Shown in pieces: positions 21,627 to 31,408 of a DNA stretch of 32,060 nt. Each line of letters starts with the position of its first letter. The stretch's first letter is position 1. The stretch lies in the NCBI GenBank assembly GCA_034096865.1, contig JAWQFJ010016816.1:1-32060 (forward strand), given 5' to 3'. Below the pieces are notes generated by a model that was not told the DNA's origin, ran no database searches, and saw only the letters and a list, made by a program, of their open reading frames with translations. This DNA is from Theodoxus fluviatilis (lineage: Eukaryota > Mollusca > Gastropoda > Cycloneritida > Neritidae). The position numbers were made by a program, and so were the translations under genes.

Positions 21627-21800
21627 ATTGATTGATTCTTTATTTATCAAGGATGAAATTTTAGGCATTTCTGTCTATCTTACAAATTGTCCTTGCTCAT
21701 AAAGAAATGAAAACATGGATAATTAAGACAAAAAATACACAGTAGCTAATCTATGTACAACAATTGGTAAGGTGTATGAAGAATATAATCAACAATAAAA
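21627..21800 (-). mobile_element. LINE or SINE 3' end with TCAA-type tail
   Basis: On the plus strand, GATTGATTGATTCTTTATTT followed by ATCAAGGATG is the antisense of a retroelement 3' terminus: ...CATCCTTGATAAATAAAGAA then (TCAA)n. The shape (AATAAA-like motif, then a short tandem tail) matches the other termini here but belongs to another family and has no TC tract. The 5' boundary is not defined. Confidence 0.5.
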
Positions 21801-22160
21801 AAGATTTTAGTTATTGCCTTTGACAACTGTCAGCTCAGTGAGTCTTCAAGTTCAGGACAGAGACGGAGCGAGTTCACGTAGTGCTTTGCAAGTGCCATGG
21901 AAAGTCTGTGCGTCGTTCGAGAGTAAGATGAATGAATGATCTTGAAACAACGAGGAATCTTGCGTATTTAGAGCAACTCTATGGATGTTTCCCACTCGAA
22001 CAGCGCAGGTCACGTGATCACAGCCTTGACGTACGGAAAACGCCCACTCGGACGTCGGTAAAAGTACGAGAAGGAAAATTGTCTGTGTCTTACTCTCCGT
22101 GTTTTAACTAGACGGGTGACTTTGCTTTGGTTTACAGTGTAAACTGTCAGTTCTGAATAA
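21801..22160. other. unassigned sequence
   Basis: No gene recognised. Confidence 0.4.
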
Positions 22161-22260
22161 AGCATAACACTTACCTCTTTGGTGTGCAGTCACCGGTCAT
22201 CAGACGATATTTCATCCTCTCCAAACACCATTGCAGCATGGCTGACAGTGACAAGTCGTG
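22161..22260. repeat. dispersed repeat, copy 2
   Basis: Shares GTGCAGTCACCGGTCATC (22184-22201) and CAGCATGGCTGACA with the copy at 3655-3760. On the minus strand a frame runs from the shared ATG (MLQWCLERMKYRLMTGDCTP) to a GAG/GTAAGT donor-like site. The other copy has a stop in the equivalent frame. Confidence 0.5.
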
Positions 22261-23031
22261 GCTTTGATTGTTTCACCTTTGTTCTATTTTTTTTCTGCTG
22301 AGCTGCAATCTCCTGGTGATAAAGATACCATGTGACAGTGTCCTACACCTTCCTGTCAAGGCCAGTGGCTTTGAGGGGAAAGAGGGGTTGGGTAGTTGGT
22401 GATTGGTTTTCAGGCTCAAAAGACTGATACGTCTGAAGTTTTAAAATCTTCATAGTTGTTTGCTAACATTAAACATACCTCTATTTAATAGGGAGTAAAG
22501 GAGTGATGATAATGATGTAGCCTAAATGTGACAGAGCTCTGAGCTGTTCGTCAGTGCAGTCAACACCAACACCACAACGAGACAGCCACACGTGCAACAC
22601 AAATAGTTCCTGGCTTGTGGGACTGAATGTGTCCTGCCGTCAACCCACATCCGCATTGCCACTCATCAATGACCGTATCAGTGAAGGCAAGACTACACGT
22701 TACGATTTGAACTCTGCCTTGTCTGAGGAGGTACACTTCATGGAGACCCAATCTCCTGACACAGGCATGACTCATGACTAGTGTCAATAAGCCCATTCGG
22801 GTACACACGAAAAGTCACGTCTTGTTTGCTTTGTCGCTTATCTCAGACTGGCGCCTCAAACTATCAACCACTCATCGCAAGACTAGATATGAATAGCAGC
22901 AGTGTCTTTCTGTATCCGCCACCACTTCTACCCTATGTTCCCGTCACCAGCAATAATCCACCCGACTGTAACGTGACCCCACACCTCACCCCCAACCCCC
23001 TTCCCATTCTTCTTCCTTATTCCCCCATCAG

Positions 23032-23033
<2 letters not shown>
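22261..23033. other. unassigned sequence
   Basis: The plus-strand frame at 22554-22781 has no recognisable domain. Nothing else was identified. Confidence 0.4.
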
Positions 23034-23122
<89 letters not shown>

Positions 23123-23405
23123 GTCTCTCTCTCTCTCTCTGTCTCTCTCTCTCTCTGTCTCTCTCTCTCTCTCTCTTTCTGTCTCTGTCTCTCTCTGTCT
23201 CTCTCTCTGTCTCTCTCTCTCTATCTCTGTCTCTCTCTCTATCTCTCTCTCTCTCTGTCTCTCTCTCTCTATCTCTCTCTCTCTCTCTCTCTCTCCCTCC
23301 CTCCCTCCCTCCGTCCGTCTGTCTCTCCTTCACTCTCTTTGTCTCTCTGTCTTTCTCTGTCTGTCGGTCGGTCTGTCGGTCTGTCTATCTCTGTCACTGT
23401 CACTG

Positions 23406-23474
<69 letters not shown>
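23034..23474. repeat. TC microsatellite, compound
   Basis: About 440 bp of (TC)n with GTCT, CCCT and GTCGGTCG interruptions, ending in GTGTGTGT. It directly precedes the 5' end of a truncated plus-strand LINE. Confidence 0.96.
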
Positions 23475-23476
<2 letters not shown>

Positions 23477-23483
23477 CAAGAAC

Positions 23484-24040
23484 AGATTGGAGGTTGTAAA
23501 CAAGTATAAATATATGGGCATTACTTTCACTACCAGATTATCGATGAATGTATGCATACATGACTTGGCCACAAAAGGTAAACAAAAGGTTGTCCAGATC
23601 CTATAGACAATATGGAGTTCACTGTCTATCGATACGACTGTGTTTTTTAAACTCTTTGACTCACAAGTGCAACCCACGTTACTCTATGGAGCAGAAATAT
23701 GGGGAATGGGCAGCGTTTATGGAATTGAAAAAGTTTATACATTTGCGTGTAAAAAGATACTTGGGTTGGACATCCGCACACCCAATTAAATGGTATGTGG
23801 AGATCTTGGTAGATATCCCATGAATATCATGAGCATTGTAAGAGCGGTGAAGTCCTGGCTTAGACTATCTAAAATGACTATAATCATGCTTCCAAAACAA
23901 GCATACGTTATGCTGAGCAACATTAATATTGCACGAAAGATTGTCATCACCAAACATAGCATGGACACTGTACAGAGAGTTTAAGATTTCATTGATATTT
24001 GTCCTTCAAATAACATTTCGGATTAGAAGAATACTTTACT
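23484..24040 (+). pseudogene. LINE RT fragment, part 1
   Basis: The translation matches the right-hand LINE: LEVVNKYKYMGITFTTRLSM, DLATKGKQKVVQIL, FKLFDSQVQPTLLYGAEIWG, CGDLGRYPMNIMSIVRAVKS. It carries in-frame stops (after KVVQIL, and after RTPN) and frameshifts. A gap of roughly 50 codons relative to the other copy lies near 23945, where NIARK jumps to the region equivalent to HETCTDSVRFHWYLSFKN. The catalytic motifs A-C are absent because of 5' truncation. Confidence 0.88.
24033..24040 (+). repeat. target-site duplication, left copy
   Basis: ACTTTACT at 24033-24040 is repeated at 25166-25173. Joining the host LINE across the duplication restores the order GAATACTTTACTTGTC, which aligns to GAATACTTGTCCAG in the right-hand LINE. 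Confidence 0.85.
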
Positions 24041-24041
24041 A

Positions 24042-25052
24042 AGGAGGAAGTACGCCTCTATCTCGGAACGGTACCACTTCGTCCCGTTCGCTGTTGAAAC
24101 GACCGGAGTCGTCGGACCGGCAGCAACGGAACTTATCCGAGAGATCGGCCAGCGGACTGCACTGTCGACAGATGACCCGCGCCAGACACAGTTCCTGTTC
24201 CAGAGAATCTCGCTGGCAATCGCGAGGGGCAACGCGTTCGCGATCATGTCGTCGGCCAAGCGTGAGGCTTCCCGTGACCCAAAGCCGAGATGTTACCGGC
24301 GAGCGATCATGCACAAGTCGTCAGACGCTGGATTCACCAGCAGCTGAGAATCCATCCGCTCCAGCCCCGTCACAGGTCAACCGTCACCCAGCCGCCGCCA
24401 GACACAACAAACCCGGCGACATCTCGGGCCACGCGGGCAGCACGAGGACTCGCAGCAGGGGCGGGTTTCAAAATGCGAAGATCTCGGTAGATCTACGTAG
24501 ATCTCGCCGAATGGGCAGTTTCATTCTTTGCTTGCTAGCGAGCCAATCGAAGACGAGCGTAGATTGAGCGAGGCAGCTTGAGAGGTGCCTAGCTTTTAAG
24601 ATTCGAGACAAAAGTTCGGCGTGGATGCGTTGACCTGCATTCGATGTGTAAACTGTAGGAGGTTTCACGATCTGTTAATGCATTCAACATACACCTTTGA
24701 TAAATTAATGCTGTGCATGGCTTCTATTTTCTTTGGATGGGTTGCTAGTATCTCGAAATAGAGCGTTTTCTGAATGAACCGGCAACACGTCGGCCATTGA
24801 AATGTGGCTAGTTCACCTCTTGTCGTGACGTCTACGCATGCGCATTACTTCGTCACGTTGGGTAGTTTCTTTTTTAGCTAGCTCTTACTGCGAAGCAAGA
24901 TCTTGCGACCAAGATCGACTACCTATTTTGAAACCCGCCAGGTCATCAACAAGGCTGAACCAGCACGAGCAAGCAGCACGGGTGCGAAGAAAGTAACCGA
25001 CAATTCTGTCTCGAGAATAACGCGATCAGCCTCTAAATTCGTGCGCGTTTAA
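24042..25052 (+). pseudogene. C-terminal coding region of the inserted LINE, split by a MITE
   Basis: The frame reads YHFVPFAVETTGVVGPAATE, LIREIGQRTALSTDDPRQTQ, FLFQRISLAIARGNAFAIMS. This resembles the C-terminal tail of RT-containing polyproteins from marine-invertebrate LINEs (PFAxETxG... and QRxSxAxxRGNA motifs); that recognition is from memory. A TGA at 24345 interrupts the frame, but the same frame stays open to 24459. After removal of the 480-bp MITE plus its 3-bp duplication it continues (VINKAEPARASSTGAKKV, SRITRSASKFVRV) to a stop at 25050-25052. The preserved frame across the excised MITE supports both the MITE ends and the coding nature of this stretch. It is a dead copy. Confidence 0.72.
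24460..24939. mobile_element. 480-bp MITE with 15-bp inverted termini
   Basis: The ends are GGCGGGTTTCAAAAT (24460-24474) and its exact reverse complement ATTTTGAAACCCGCC (24925-24939). AGG flanks both sides (24457-24459 and 24940-24942), consistent with a 3-bp target-site duplication. Subterminal palindromes lie at both ends: AGATCTACGTAGATCT near 24491 and GCAAGATCTTGC near 24895. There is no transposase. The superfamily is not assigned. Confidence 0.82.
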
Positions 25053-25165
25053 GTCGCAAGACTGGATGTTAGTCTTGATCCTGTTCATGTACATACATTT
25101 ACGTCCTTTTTTCATGTGTGGCGTCCTTGTAAACAGTGAATAACGTTCTTTCATTCATTAAAAAA

Positions 25166-25540
25166 ACTTTACTTGTCTTACCATAAAAATTTTGCGATGC
25201 ATTCGTACGTTTCCGTTTTGGCATCAACGATCTTAAGATGAACAGGTGGTACACCAACGTAGATAATTTTGAAGTACGATGCACCCAATGTATGTGCATA
25301 GAGGACGAGAAACACTTCTATTGAATTGTCCATTATATGAAGACTTAAGGAAGAAATATATCCATAGACACCTAGATGGAAATAACCAAACTAATTATGT
25401 TCATTTATTGGAAGTAGTCAATAAAAAATGACGAGGGATGTAGCTATGTTTATATACTACTCTCTCAAGCATAGAGAAATGATCATGTCAAACCAAAGTC
25501 CATCAACTATGACTGTTGACTAATTGTCCATCATACAAAA
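25166..25540 (+). pseudogene. LINE RT fragment, part 2 (C-terminus)
   Basis: Resumes the host LINE: FVRFRFGINDLKMNR, CMCIEDEKHF, LNCPLYEDLRKKYIHRHLDG, NQTNYVHLLE, AMFIYYSLKHRE, then TVD and a stop. It aligns throughout with 29392-29760 on the opposite strand. At least two frameshifts or stops interrupt it (near 25321 and 25430). Confidence 0.85.
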
Positions 25541-26224
25541 GAAGTAGTTGTACAATGTTATCTGAACATAATCTTAATGGACAAACAAACGCCGTCTCGC
25601 CCTTTCCTAGATCATATCAAATAAACATGAATATTACAATGAATGATGTAAAATGTTCACGGCCGATGAATGTTTAATGTAAATAATAGAGTGTAATAAG
25701 CACAGATGCCCCAACCCTGATACACGTATTATAATCTGTCATGCCTACTTTTATTGTTTGTATCTATCGGACGGTATGGTTCTAAATTTAGTGGGTCACT
25801 GCTCCCCCTCTCCCATTCAATAAACCGTTCAATTGACCGACCAGCGCTCACAACCAGACATTATGTTGCGATAATCATGCAAGCGCACAGTTTTTTGTTT
25901 TTTGTTTGGTACTTAGTGATTCTACAGACAGTACCAATTTTACACTTGTATATAAACTTTTCTAGCTTTACACTTGTAATGAAACGCAAGTGTATTAACC
26001 GTTTAGTCAGCCAATCAACTACATACTGATGGATAATGTTCACAACCAGCCATTTATGATTACGATGTATATGCAAGGGTGCAACTTTCTTAGCTGCATG
26101 AAGCTAAAGATTGTTACTGACTATACCATTTACATTGTACATAACTTGTTCCAGTTTTACATATGTACATACATGAAGTTTTATCGACTTGATGGGTCGT
26201 CGGCCGACATAAACGAATCAATCA

Positions 26225-26305
26225 ATCTCTCTCTGTCTGTATCTCTGTCTCTCTCTGTTTCTGTCTCTGTCTCTCTGTCTCTGTCTCTGTCTCTGTCTCT
26301 CTCTG

Positions 26306-26399
<94 letters not shown>

Positions 26400-26475
26400 C
26401 CTCCCTCCCTCTCTCCCTCCCTCTCTCCCTCCCTCCCTCCCCCCCCCTCTCTCTCTCTCTCTCCCTCCCTCTTCG
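26225..26475. repeat. TC microsatellite with CCCT blocks
   Basis: A long (TC)n tract with GTCT interruptions at the start and (CCCT)n blocks at 26395-26470. It begins exactly at the 3' end of the plus-strand LINE. Confidence 0.95.
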
Positions 26476-26955
26476 CATTCTTCTTCTTCATTTTCACCCT
26501 TTCGTCTCTCGTACCTCTTTTCCAACTTCATCCCTCTCTCCACACAACCCAGATGTATCACTTCATCTCTCCCTACCCCCACCCCTAATTTGTATTTTCG
26601 TGTCTCTTTTCCCATCTTCACTTCCACCGTATCATATGCCTGACTGTCGGATGTATCAATGCTCACTGCAATACCTACAAACAAACAAAGCAATGACATG
26701 AACCCCCCAAAAAGCCTGCATATGAAGTCTCTTTTGTTACTGTTAACTGATGCAGACCATAACAACCATAGGTCTTCTACGTGTCTGTGCAACACAATGA
26801 GTACACTGAACATTAAACGCAAACACTGCTGAATATCATAGCTTTACTTACGTAGACAAAGTGCATTCACAATGGCAGAAAGAGACATCCCCTGAAAATG
26901 TGCCTTTGTGTGGACGTGCGATTACAAATGCAGGCGTTCGACGGCGTATGTATCT
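26476..26955. other. unassigned sequence
   Basis: Pyrimidine-rich at first, then mixed. No gene recognised. Confidence 0.4.
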
Positions 26956-27035
26956 AGTGTCTATGTTTGCGTGCGTGTGCATGTGTGTCTGTGTGAGTGT
27001 CTGTGTGTGTGTGTCTGTGTGTGTGTGCGTGTGTA

Positions 27036-27075
<40 letters not shown>

Positions 27076-27144
27076 CATGTTAGTGTGTATGTGTGTGCAT
27101 GCTTGTGTGTGTGTGTGTGTTTGTGTGGTGTATATGTGTGTGTG

Positions 27145-27199
<55 letters not shown>

Positions 27200-27217
27200 G
27201 TTTGTGAGCACCTATGT

Positions 27218-27254
<37 letters not shown>

Positions 27255-27346
27255 TGACAGACAGAGACAGAGACAGAGACAGAGACAGAGACAGACGGAC
27301 GGACGGACGGACGGACAGACAGAGAAACAGACAAATAGAGACAAAC

Positions 27347-27409
<63 letters not shown>
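26956..27409. repeat. GT then ACAG/GACG/AG microsatellite
   Basis: (GT)n to about 27215, then (AGAC)n, (GACGG)-like units and (AG)n at 27353-27408. The AG part, read as (TC)n on the minus strand, directly follows the 3' end of the element at 27410. Confidence 0.95.
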
Positions 27410-27414
<5 letters not shown>

Positions 27415-28461
27415 CGAACGAACGAAACATTTTATTGCATAGGCCTCGGGCCTGTTGCAATTACAATCGCGCAAGAAACATTAATTATGAAACACTTTAC
27501 AAAACTGGTAGCCAGTCTTGTTTTGGTCGCAGAACACGAAACAGAACCAGAGTCTCAAGCAAAGCACCGCGAATCATTTTTTCCGTGCTGCCCGCCTTGG
27601 TGGCTGCTGTCTCAAGGTCGGTCTTTCTCCTCTCTCTCCGATGATGCGCCCGGGGTCACTGGCTGGAGTTACACCTGGCAGACGAACCTCTTGGAGTTGC
27701 TCTGGGGGGGTAGATCTCTGTCTGACGCTGACCCGAGTCCGAGATCCAAGTACAGCCGCACGATCCTGCTCCCTGTGTTCCTCGGATGGCTTTTCCTCCG
27801 AGACGAGTGTGAGACCCGACCTGACTGACGCGCTCGCACGGCGCAGTTCGTGGAGAACTTCCCTGACGCAGCTCGGCAAATCCTCCTCATTCACTGGTGT
27901 GCTGTCTGGACCGTCTGGCAAAGAATGGTGCACTGTCAAACCATCACCTGTGTCAGAGTCCTTTTTCCCAGCTGTCTCTGTGCACTCGCCGAACTGTCCG
28001 CGCTCATCAATTGCCGGGAGGTCAGAGGTCAAACGCGATTTGTCCTCCATTGTCACTGTGTGCTCGGATTCAAGTACAACCTCGGGATTAGCACCAGAAT
28101 CACGACCCTCAAGCAGCGCGTCAGAAGGGTAAGTCATTGACATGTTTCTTGACTCACGGTGTAGTTGAGCTCGTTGCCTGTCCCGATGTAATTGCGCAGG
28201 AGGTTTTCTCTTCCACGTTCCTTGTAAGCCCGTGCGCTGTGGTAATGGCTGACCGTGAGTGAAGCGCAGCACGACGACTGTTTGTCTTGCCATACCGTCC
28301 ACTTTCCATGAAGACAGCATTTCTGTAGCCAGGAGTGTTGACATTACGCCCTCTACAGCAGCTGGGAGTCCAGTAACTGGCATTGTTTTCTACTTTGACG
28401 AAGAAGCTTCAAAAACGTCAGGAGCAAAGCGGAGACGTGCTGCTCGGATGGCCAGAGCAGG
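27410..28461 (-). mobile_element. ORF1-only LINE-like retroelement (copy C), possibly complete
   Basis: Just over 1 kb between two AG tracts. On the minus strand it begins after (TC)n near 28461, encodes one uninterrupted 269-residue ORF (28383-27574), has a 3' UTR of about 160 bp, and ends CAGGCCCGAGGCCTATGC, AATAAAATG, TTCGTTCGTTCGTTCGTTC, then (TC)n. The terminal hairpin AGGCC-CGA-GGCCT, the AATAAA motif and the TTCG tail are shared with the RT-bearing copy at 8374. It has no RT or endonuclease, so if it moves it needs another element's enzyme. The boundaries are read from the microsatellite junctions. Confidence 0.62.
27574..28383 (-). CDS. intact ORF1-like protein, 269 residues
   Basis: It starts MPVTGLPAAVEGVMSTLLAT, then SWKVDG, VVVLRF and the basic segment WKRKPPAQLHRDRQRAQLHR (about residues 60-80). 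The middle is acidic and Ser/Thr-rich (about 90-170), followed by a helical stretch, EEDLPSCVREVLHELRRASA, and a basic C-terminus ending RRAARKK. The first 75 residues align with the frameshifted protein at 1741-2369 at roughly half identity, and the rest diverges. The same order (short fold, basic motif, variable acidic region) is what I recall for the first ORFs of some marine-invertebrate LINEs, where the product binds element RNA. The ORF has no frameshift, which is unusual in this decayed neighbourhood. The function is inferred only. Confidence 0.6.
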   Translation of the reverse strand: MPVTGLPAAVEGVMSTLLATEMLSSWKVDGMARQTVVVLRFTHGQPLPQRTGLQGTWKRKPPAQLHRDRQRAQLHRESRNMSMTYPSDALLEGRDSGANPEVVLESEHTVTMEDKSRLTSDLPAIDERGQFGECTETAGKKDSDTGDGLTVHHSLPDGPDSTPVNEEDLPSCVREVLHELRRASASVRSGLTLVSEEKPSEEHREQDRAAVLGSRTRVSVRQRSTPPEQLQEVRLPGVTPASDPGRIIGERGERPTLRQQPPRRAARKK

Positions 28462-28520
28462 GAGAGAGTGAGAGAGACACAGAGAGAGAGAGAGAGAGTG
28501 AGAGAGACAGAGAGGAGAAA
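28462..28520. repeat. AG microsatellite, short
   Basis: (AG)n with GTGAG and ACAG interruptions. It is the 5' flank (as TC) of the ORF1-only element at 27410-28461. Confidence 0.9.
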
Positions 28521-29290
28521 TGAGTGTGCGCCGCAGTGCAGAGTCGTCCTCCTCTCTCGCTCTCTCTCTCCTGCAACTAGACGAGTACACACACCGAGCA
28601 CACACACCCACACGAACACAGACACACACACAAAATAGTTATACGTTTATTCCTCTCCATTCCATCCTCAATGTCTCGTCACTTCTTCCCTCACGTGCAT
28701 TTTTTTTATTTCTGACCCCTTCCTTCTTCCCCATTTCTCTCCCATACAGACATCCATACATACGTAACGTCCACCCACTCCGCATACTTTCCCCCTCCCC
28801 TCCCCCCACCACTTTTTTTTCCTCCCCCCCTCCTCCCTACCCCCCCTTCCCCCGACCCTCCCTCCCCCTCTTCCCTTCCTTTTCCTCCCTTCCCCCGCCC
28901 TTTCTTCTTTTCCCTAGCACGCCCAACCACTCCCCCCCACCTTTTTTCCCCCCCCCCTTTTTCCCCTTCCCCCTCCTTTTTGTATTCCCCCCCCCCTCTT
29001 TCTCTCTTTTTTTCCCCTCCCCTTCCTCCCCCCCCTACCCTCCTTCCTCCCTTCCTTCTCACCCTTTCCTTCCTTTCCCCCTCCGCATTTTCTTCCCCCT
29101 TTTTTTTTTTCTTTCCTCTTTTTTTTCCTTCTCCCTTTTCTTTTTTCCCTTTTTTTCCCCCCCCCTCTTTTTTCTTTTTCTTTCCCCTTTTTCTTTTGGA
29201 TTTTTTTCCGACCCTTTCCCCCCTTTGGTATCCCTTTCTCCCCCCTTTCTTTTTCCTTCTCCTCCGACCCCCCCTCCTGACCCCCCCCCC
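28521..29290. repeat. polypyrimidine block
   Basis: After a short CA-rich segment (28590-28635), roughly 28640-29290 is almost entirely C and T on the plus strand, with homopolymer runs up to 14. The long Pro/Phe/Ser frame across it is compositional. It lies just 3' of the right-hand LINE (minus strand), where the sense strand is GA-rich, unlike the TC flank of the other elements. Such tracts are error-prone in assemblies. Confidence 0.85.
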
Positions 29291-29391
29291 CCCCCTCGAC
29301 CGATCGACTTTTCTGATCTGAGAGACACTTCAGGCCGGCCGCCCGTCACAGAAATATTAGGTTACACTAAACGGTTTTGCGGTATGGACAA

Positions 29392-29901
29392 TTAGTCGAC
29401 TACCACGGTTGATAGACCCATGTCTAACATAAACCTTTCTCTATGTTTGAGAGCGTAGTAAATAAACATAGCTACGTCCCTCGTCCTTTTTTGATTGACA
29501 CCTTGCAGTAAATGGACATATGTTGTTTGGTTACTTTTATTAATGTGTCTATGCAGATATTTTTTTCTTATTTCTTCATACAAGGGGCAACTCAACAAAA
29601 AGTGCTGTTCGTCCTCGATGCACATGCAGTAGGTGCATCGTACTTCGGGATTCTGAAAGTTGGTGTACCGTCTGTTCACCTTGAGATCGTTGATACCGAA
29701 ACGGAATCGTACAAATGCATCGCGAAATTTTCTAATGGTCAAGCTGGACAAGTATTCCTCTAGTCCAAAATGGTTTTTGAATGACAAATACCAGTGAAAT
29801 CTTACGCTGTCTGTACATGTTTCATGCCATGATTGGTGATGGCAATCTTTCAGCCTCTGCTTGAATTGTTTAAAAAAAACGTGTTTCGTTACCAGGTCCA
29901 C
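29392..29901 (-). pseudogene. LINE C-terminal domain
   Basis: It overlaps the end of the RT frame and continues it as FKQFKQRLKDCHHQSWHETC, RFRFGINDLKVNRRYTN, then a Cys/His cluster (VRCTYCMCIEDEQHFLLSCP) resembling the CCHC-like knuckle near LINE C-termini. It ends TVVVD and a stop at 29392. It matches the plus-strand copy at 24001-24040 and 25166-25533. Confidence 0.85.
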
Positions 29902-31408
29902 CGTTCAGCCATACATAACCGAAACCGAATCTATAGAGACAGTTTTCAATGAGTCGTGCCCAATTCATCTTTTGTGGAATGTTGGAGTTGTTAAGCATTA
30001 CAAATGCTTGTTTTGGGAGCCTGCTTATGTTCATTTTAGACAATCTAAGCCAGTACTTGACTGCTCTCACAATGCTCATGACAGACATGGGGTACCTGCC
30101 AAGGTCTCCGCAAACCAATTGATTAGGAGTTCGGAGGTCCAGTCCAAGGACCTTTTTACATGCAAATGTATGAACTTTTTCAATTCCATCGACATTTCCC
30201 AATCCCCATATTTCTGCCCCATAGAGTAGAGCGGGCTGAACTTGTGAATCAATCAGTTTGAAATATACATTCGTATCGATAGAGTGCAAGCTCCACATTG
30301 TCTTTAGGATCTGGACGACTTTTTGTTTACCCTTTGTTGCCAAGTCATCTACACAGACTCTCATCGATAATCTGGTTGAGAATGTGACACCTAGATATTT
30401 ATACTTGTTCACAACCTCCAAATGTTTCTTGTCAAGAAACCACTTCTCGTTTTCTGCTAGGTATCCCCCCTTCCTGAATACCATAATTTTTGTTTTCTCA
30501 GTATTGACCTTTAAATTTAGTGATTTGGCTATGAAACCAAGGTTGTCAAGCTGTTTCTGTAGACCAGTTGGGGTTGTGGAGAGGAGGATAACATCATCTG
30601 CGAACAAGAGAAGAAAAAGTTCTTCTCTGGTAGGCAAAAGTTGGATACCGTGTTTGCCATTTGTTCGAATGTAGTCGGCTACTTTGTTCATAAATAGGGA
30701 GAATATTATTGGGGACTCTTTGGCTCCCTGCTTCACGCCAACGGGGCATCCGAAGAATTCGGATATGACGTTGTTCCATCTGACACAGGATTCCACCTGT
30801 GCATACATAGCTTTAATCATTCCGATAAATTTTGTTGAGAGCCCTACATCTTTCAGGGCTTTCCATAGCTGCTGTCTGTCTACCGAATCGAAAGCTTTCT
30901 CAAAGTCCACGAAAGCTATGTAAAGCTTTCCTCGACAATTTCCATATACATGTCTAAGTATCATTGCATAGAAGGTATATATGTGATCGATAGTAGAGTG
31001 GTTCGTTCTGAATCCTGCCTGTTCAAGACAAATTCTGTTGTTTGCCTCTGCCCAATTCTGCAAGCGCCAGGTAAGTATAGTGGAGAAGATTTTGCTCAGG
31101 GTACTCAGCAAGGATATCCCTCGATAGTTATTGGGGTCAAGCTTTGAACCTTTTTTGTGCAGTGGGACGATGATAGAACGGGACCATTCGCGTGGAAAGT
31201 ATTGCGATTCGAAAAGGGCATTGAAGAGTTTTGCTAAGTAGGGACCTATTTGGTTACCAATGATTGCAAAACATTCTGCTGATATTTCGTCCAGACCTGG
31301 ATATTTCCCTGATCGTATTCGATCTATTGCATTCATGACTTCGCCTGCCGTTATGGGTTTATCTATCACATCATTGGAGACGGCCTCATGACAATTATGG
31401 GGTTTCAG
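29870..31408 (-). pseudogene. LINE reverse transcriptase
   Basis: One open frame of about 500 codons with all RT blocks in order: GKYPGLDEISAECF and SIIVPLHKKGSKLDPNNYRG (motifs 0-1), EQAGFRTNHSTIDHI (motif 2a), AFVDFEKAFDSVDRQQLW (motif A, catalytic Asp), VGVKQGAKESPIIFSLFMN (motif B), LLLFADDVILLS (motif C, FADD), LKVNTEKTKIMVF (motif D) and VNKYKYLGVTF (motif E), then the thumb-like FKLIDSQVQPALLYGAEIWG. All three catalytic aspartates are intact, so this RT could have been active recently. The frame ends ETRFF at an 8-A run, beyond which the coding continues in another frame. Confidence 0.93.

Larger units (their letters stand above)
24041..25165 (+). mobile_element. second, 5'-truncated LINE inserted into the first
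   Basis: A 1,125-bp insert sits between 8-bp duplications (ACTTTACT) and ends in CATTCATTAAAAAA, which fits target-primed reverse transcription. It carries the C-terminal coding part of a different retroelement (24042-25052) and a 3' UTR of about 113 bp. A 480-bp MITE is nested inside it (24460-24939). Confidence 0.85.
23475..26224 (+). mobile_element. 5'-truncated LINE with a nested insertion, between two TC tracts
   Basis: RT C-terminal coding begins right after the TC/GT tract (GATTGGAGGTTGTAAACAAG) and is homologous to the LINE at 29392-32060. Coding is interrupted at 24040 and resumes at 25166 after an inserted retroelement. The translated tail ends at a GTTGACTAATTGTCCAT stop region near 25520-25537, the same sequence as at the stop of the right-hand LINE. 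The 3' end is placed at 26191-26224 (GGGTCGTCGGCCGACATAAA, CGAATCAATCAATC) where (TC)n resumes. The stretch 25540-26190 may be 3' UTR or separate sequence, so continuity to 26224 is less certain. Confidence 0.75.

Noticed and set aside
28520..29395. 291-residue Pro/Phe/Ser-rich ORF
   Set aside because: It follows the polypyrimidine block; composition alone explains the absence of stops.
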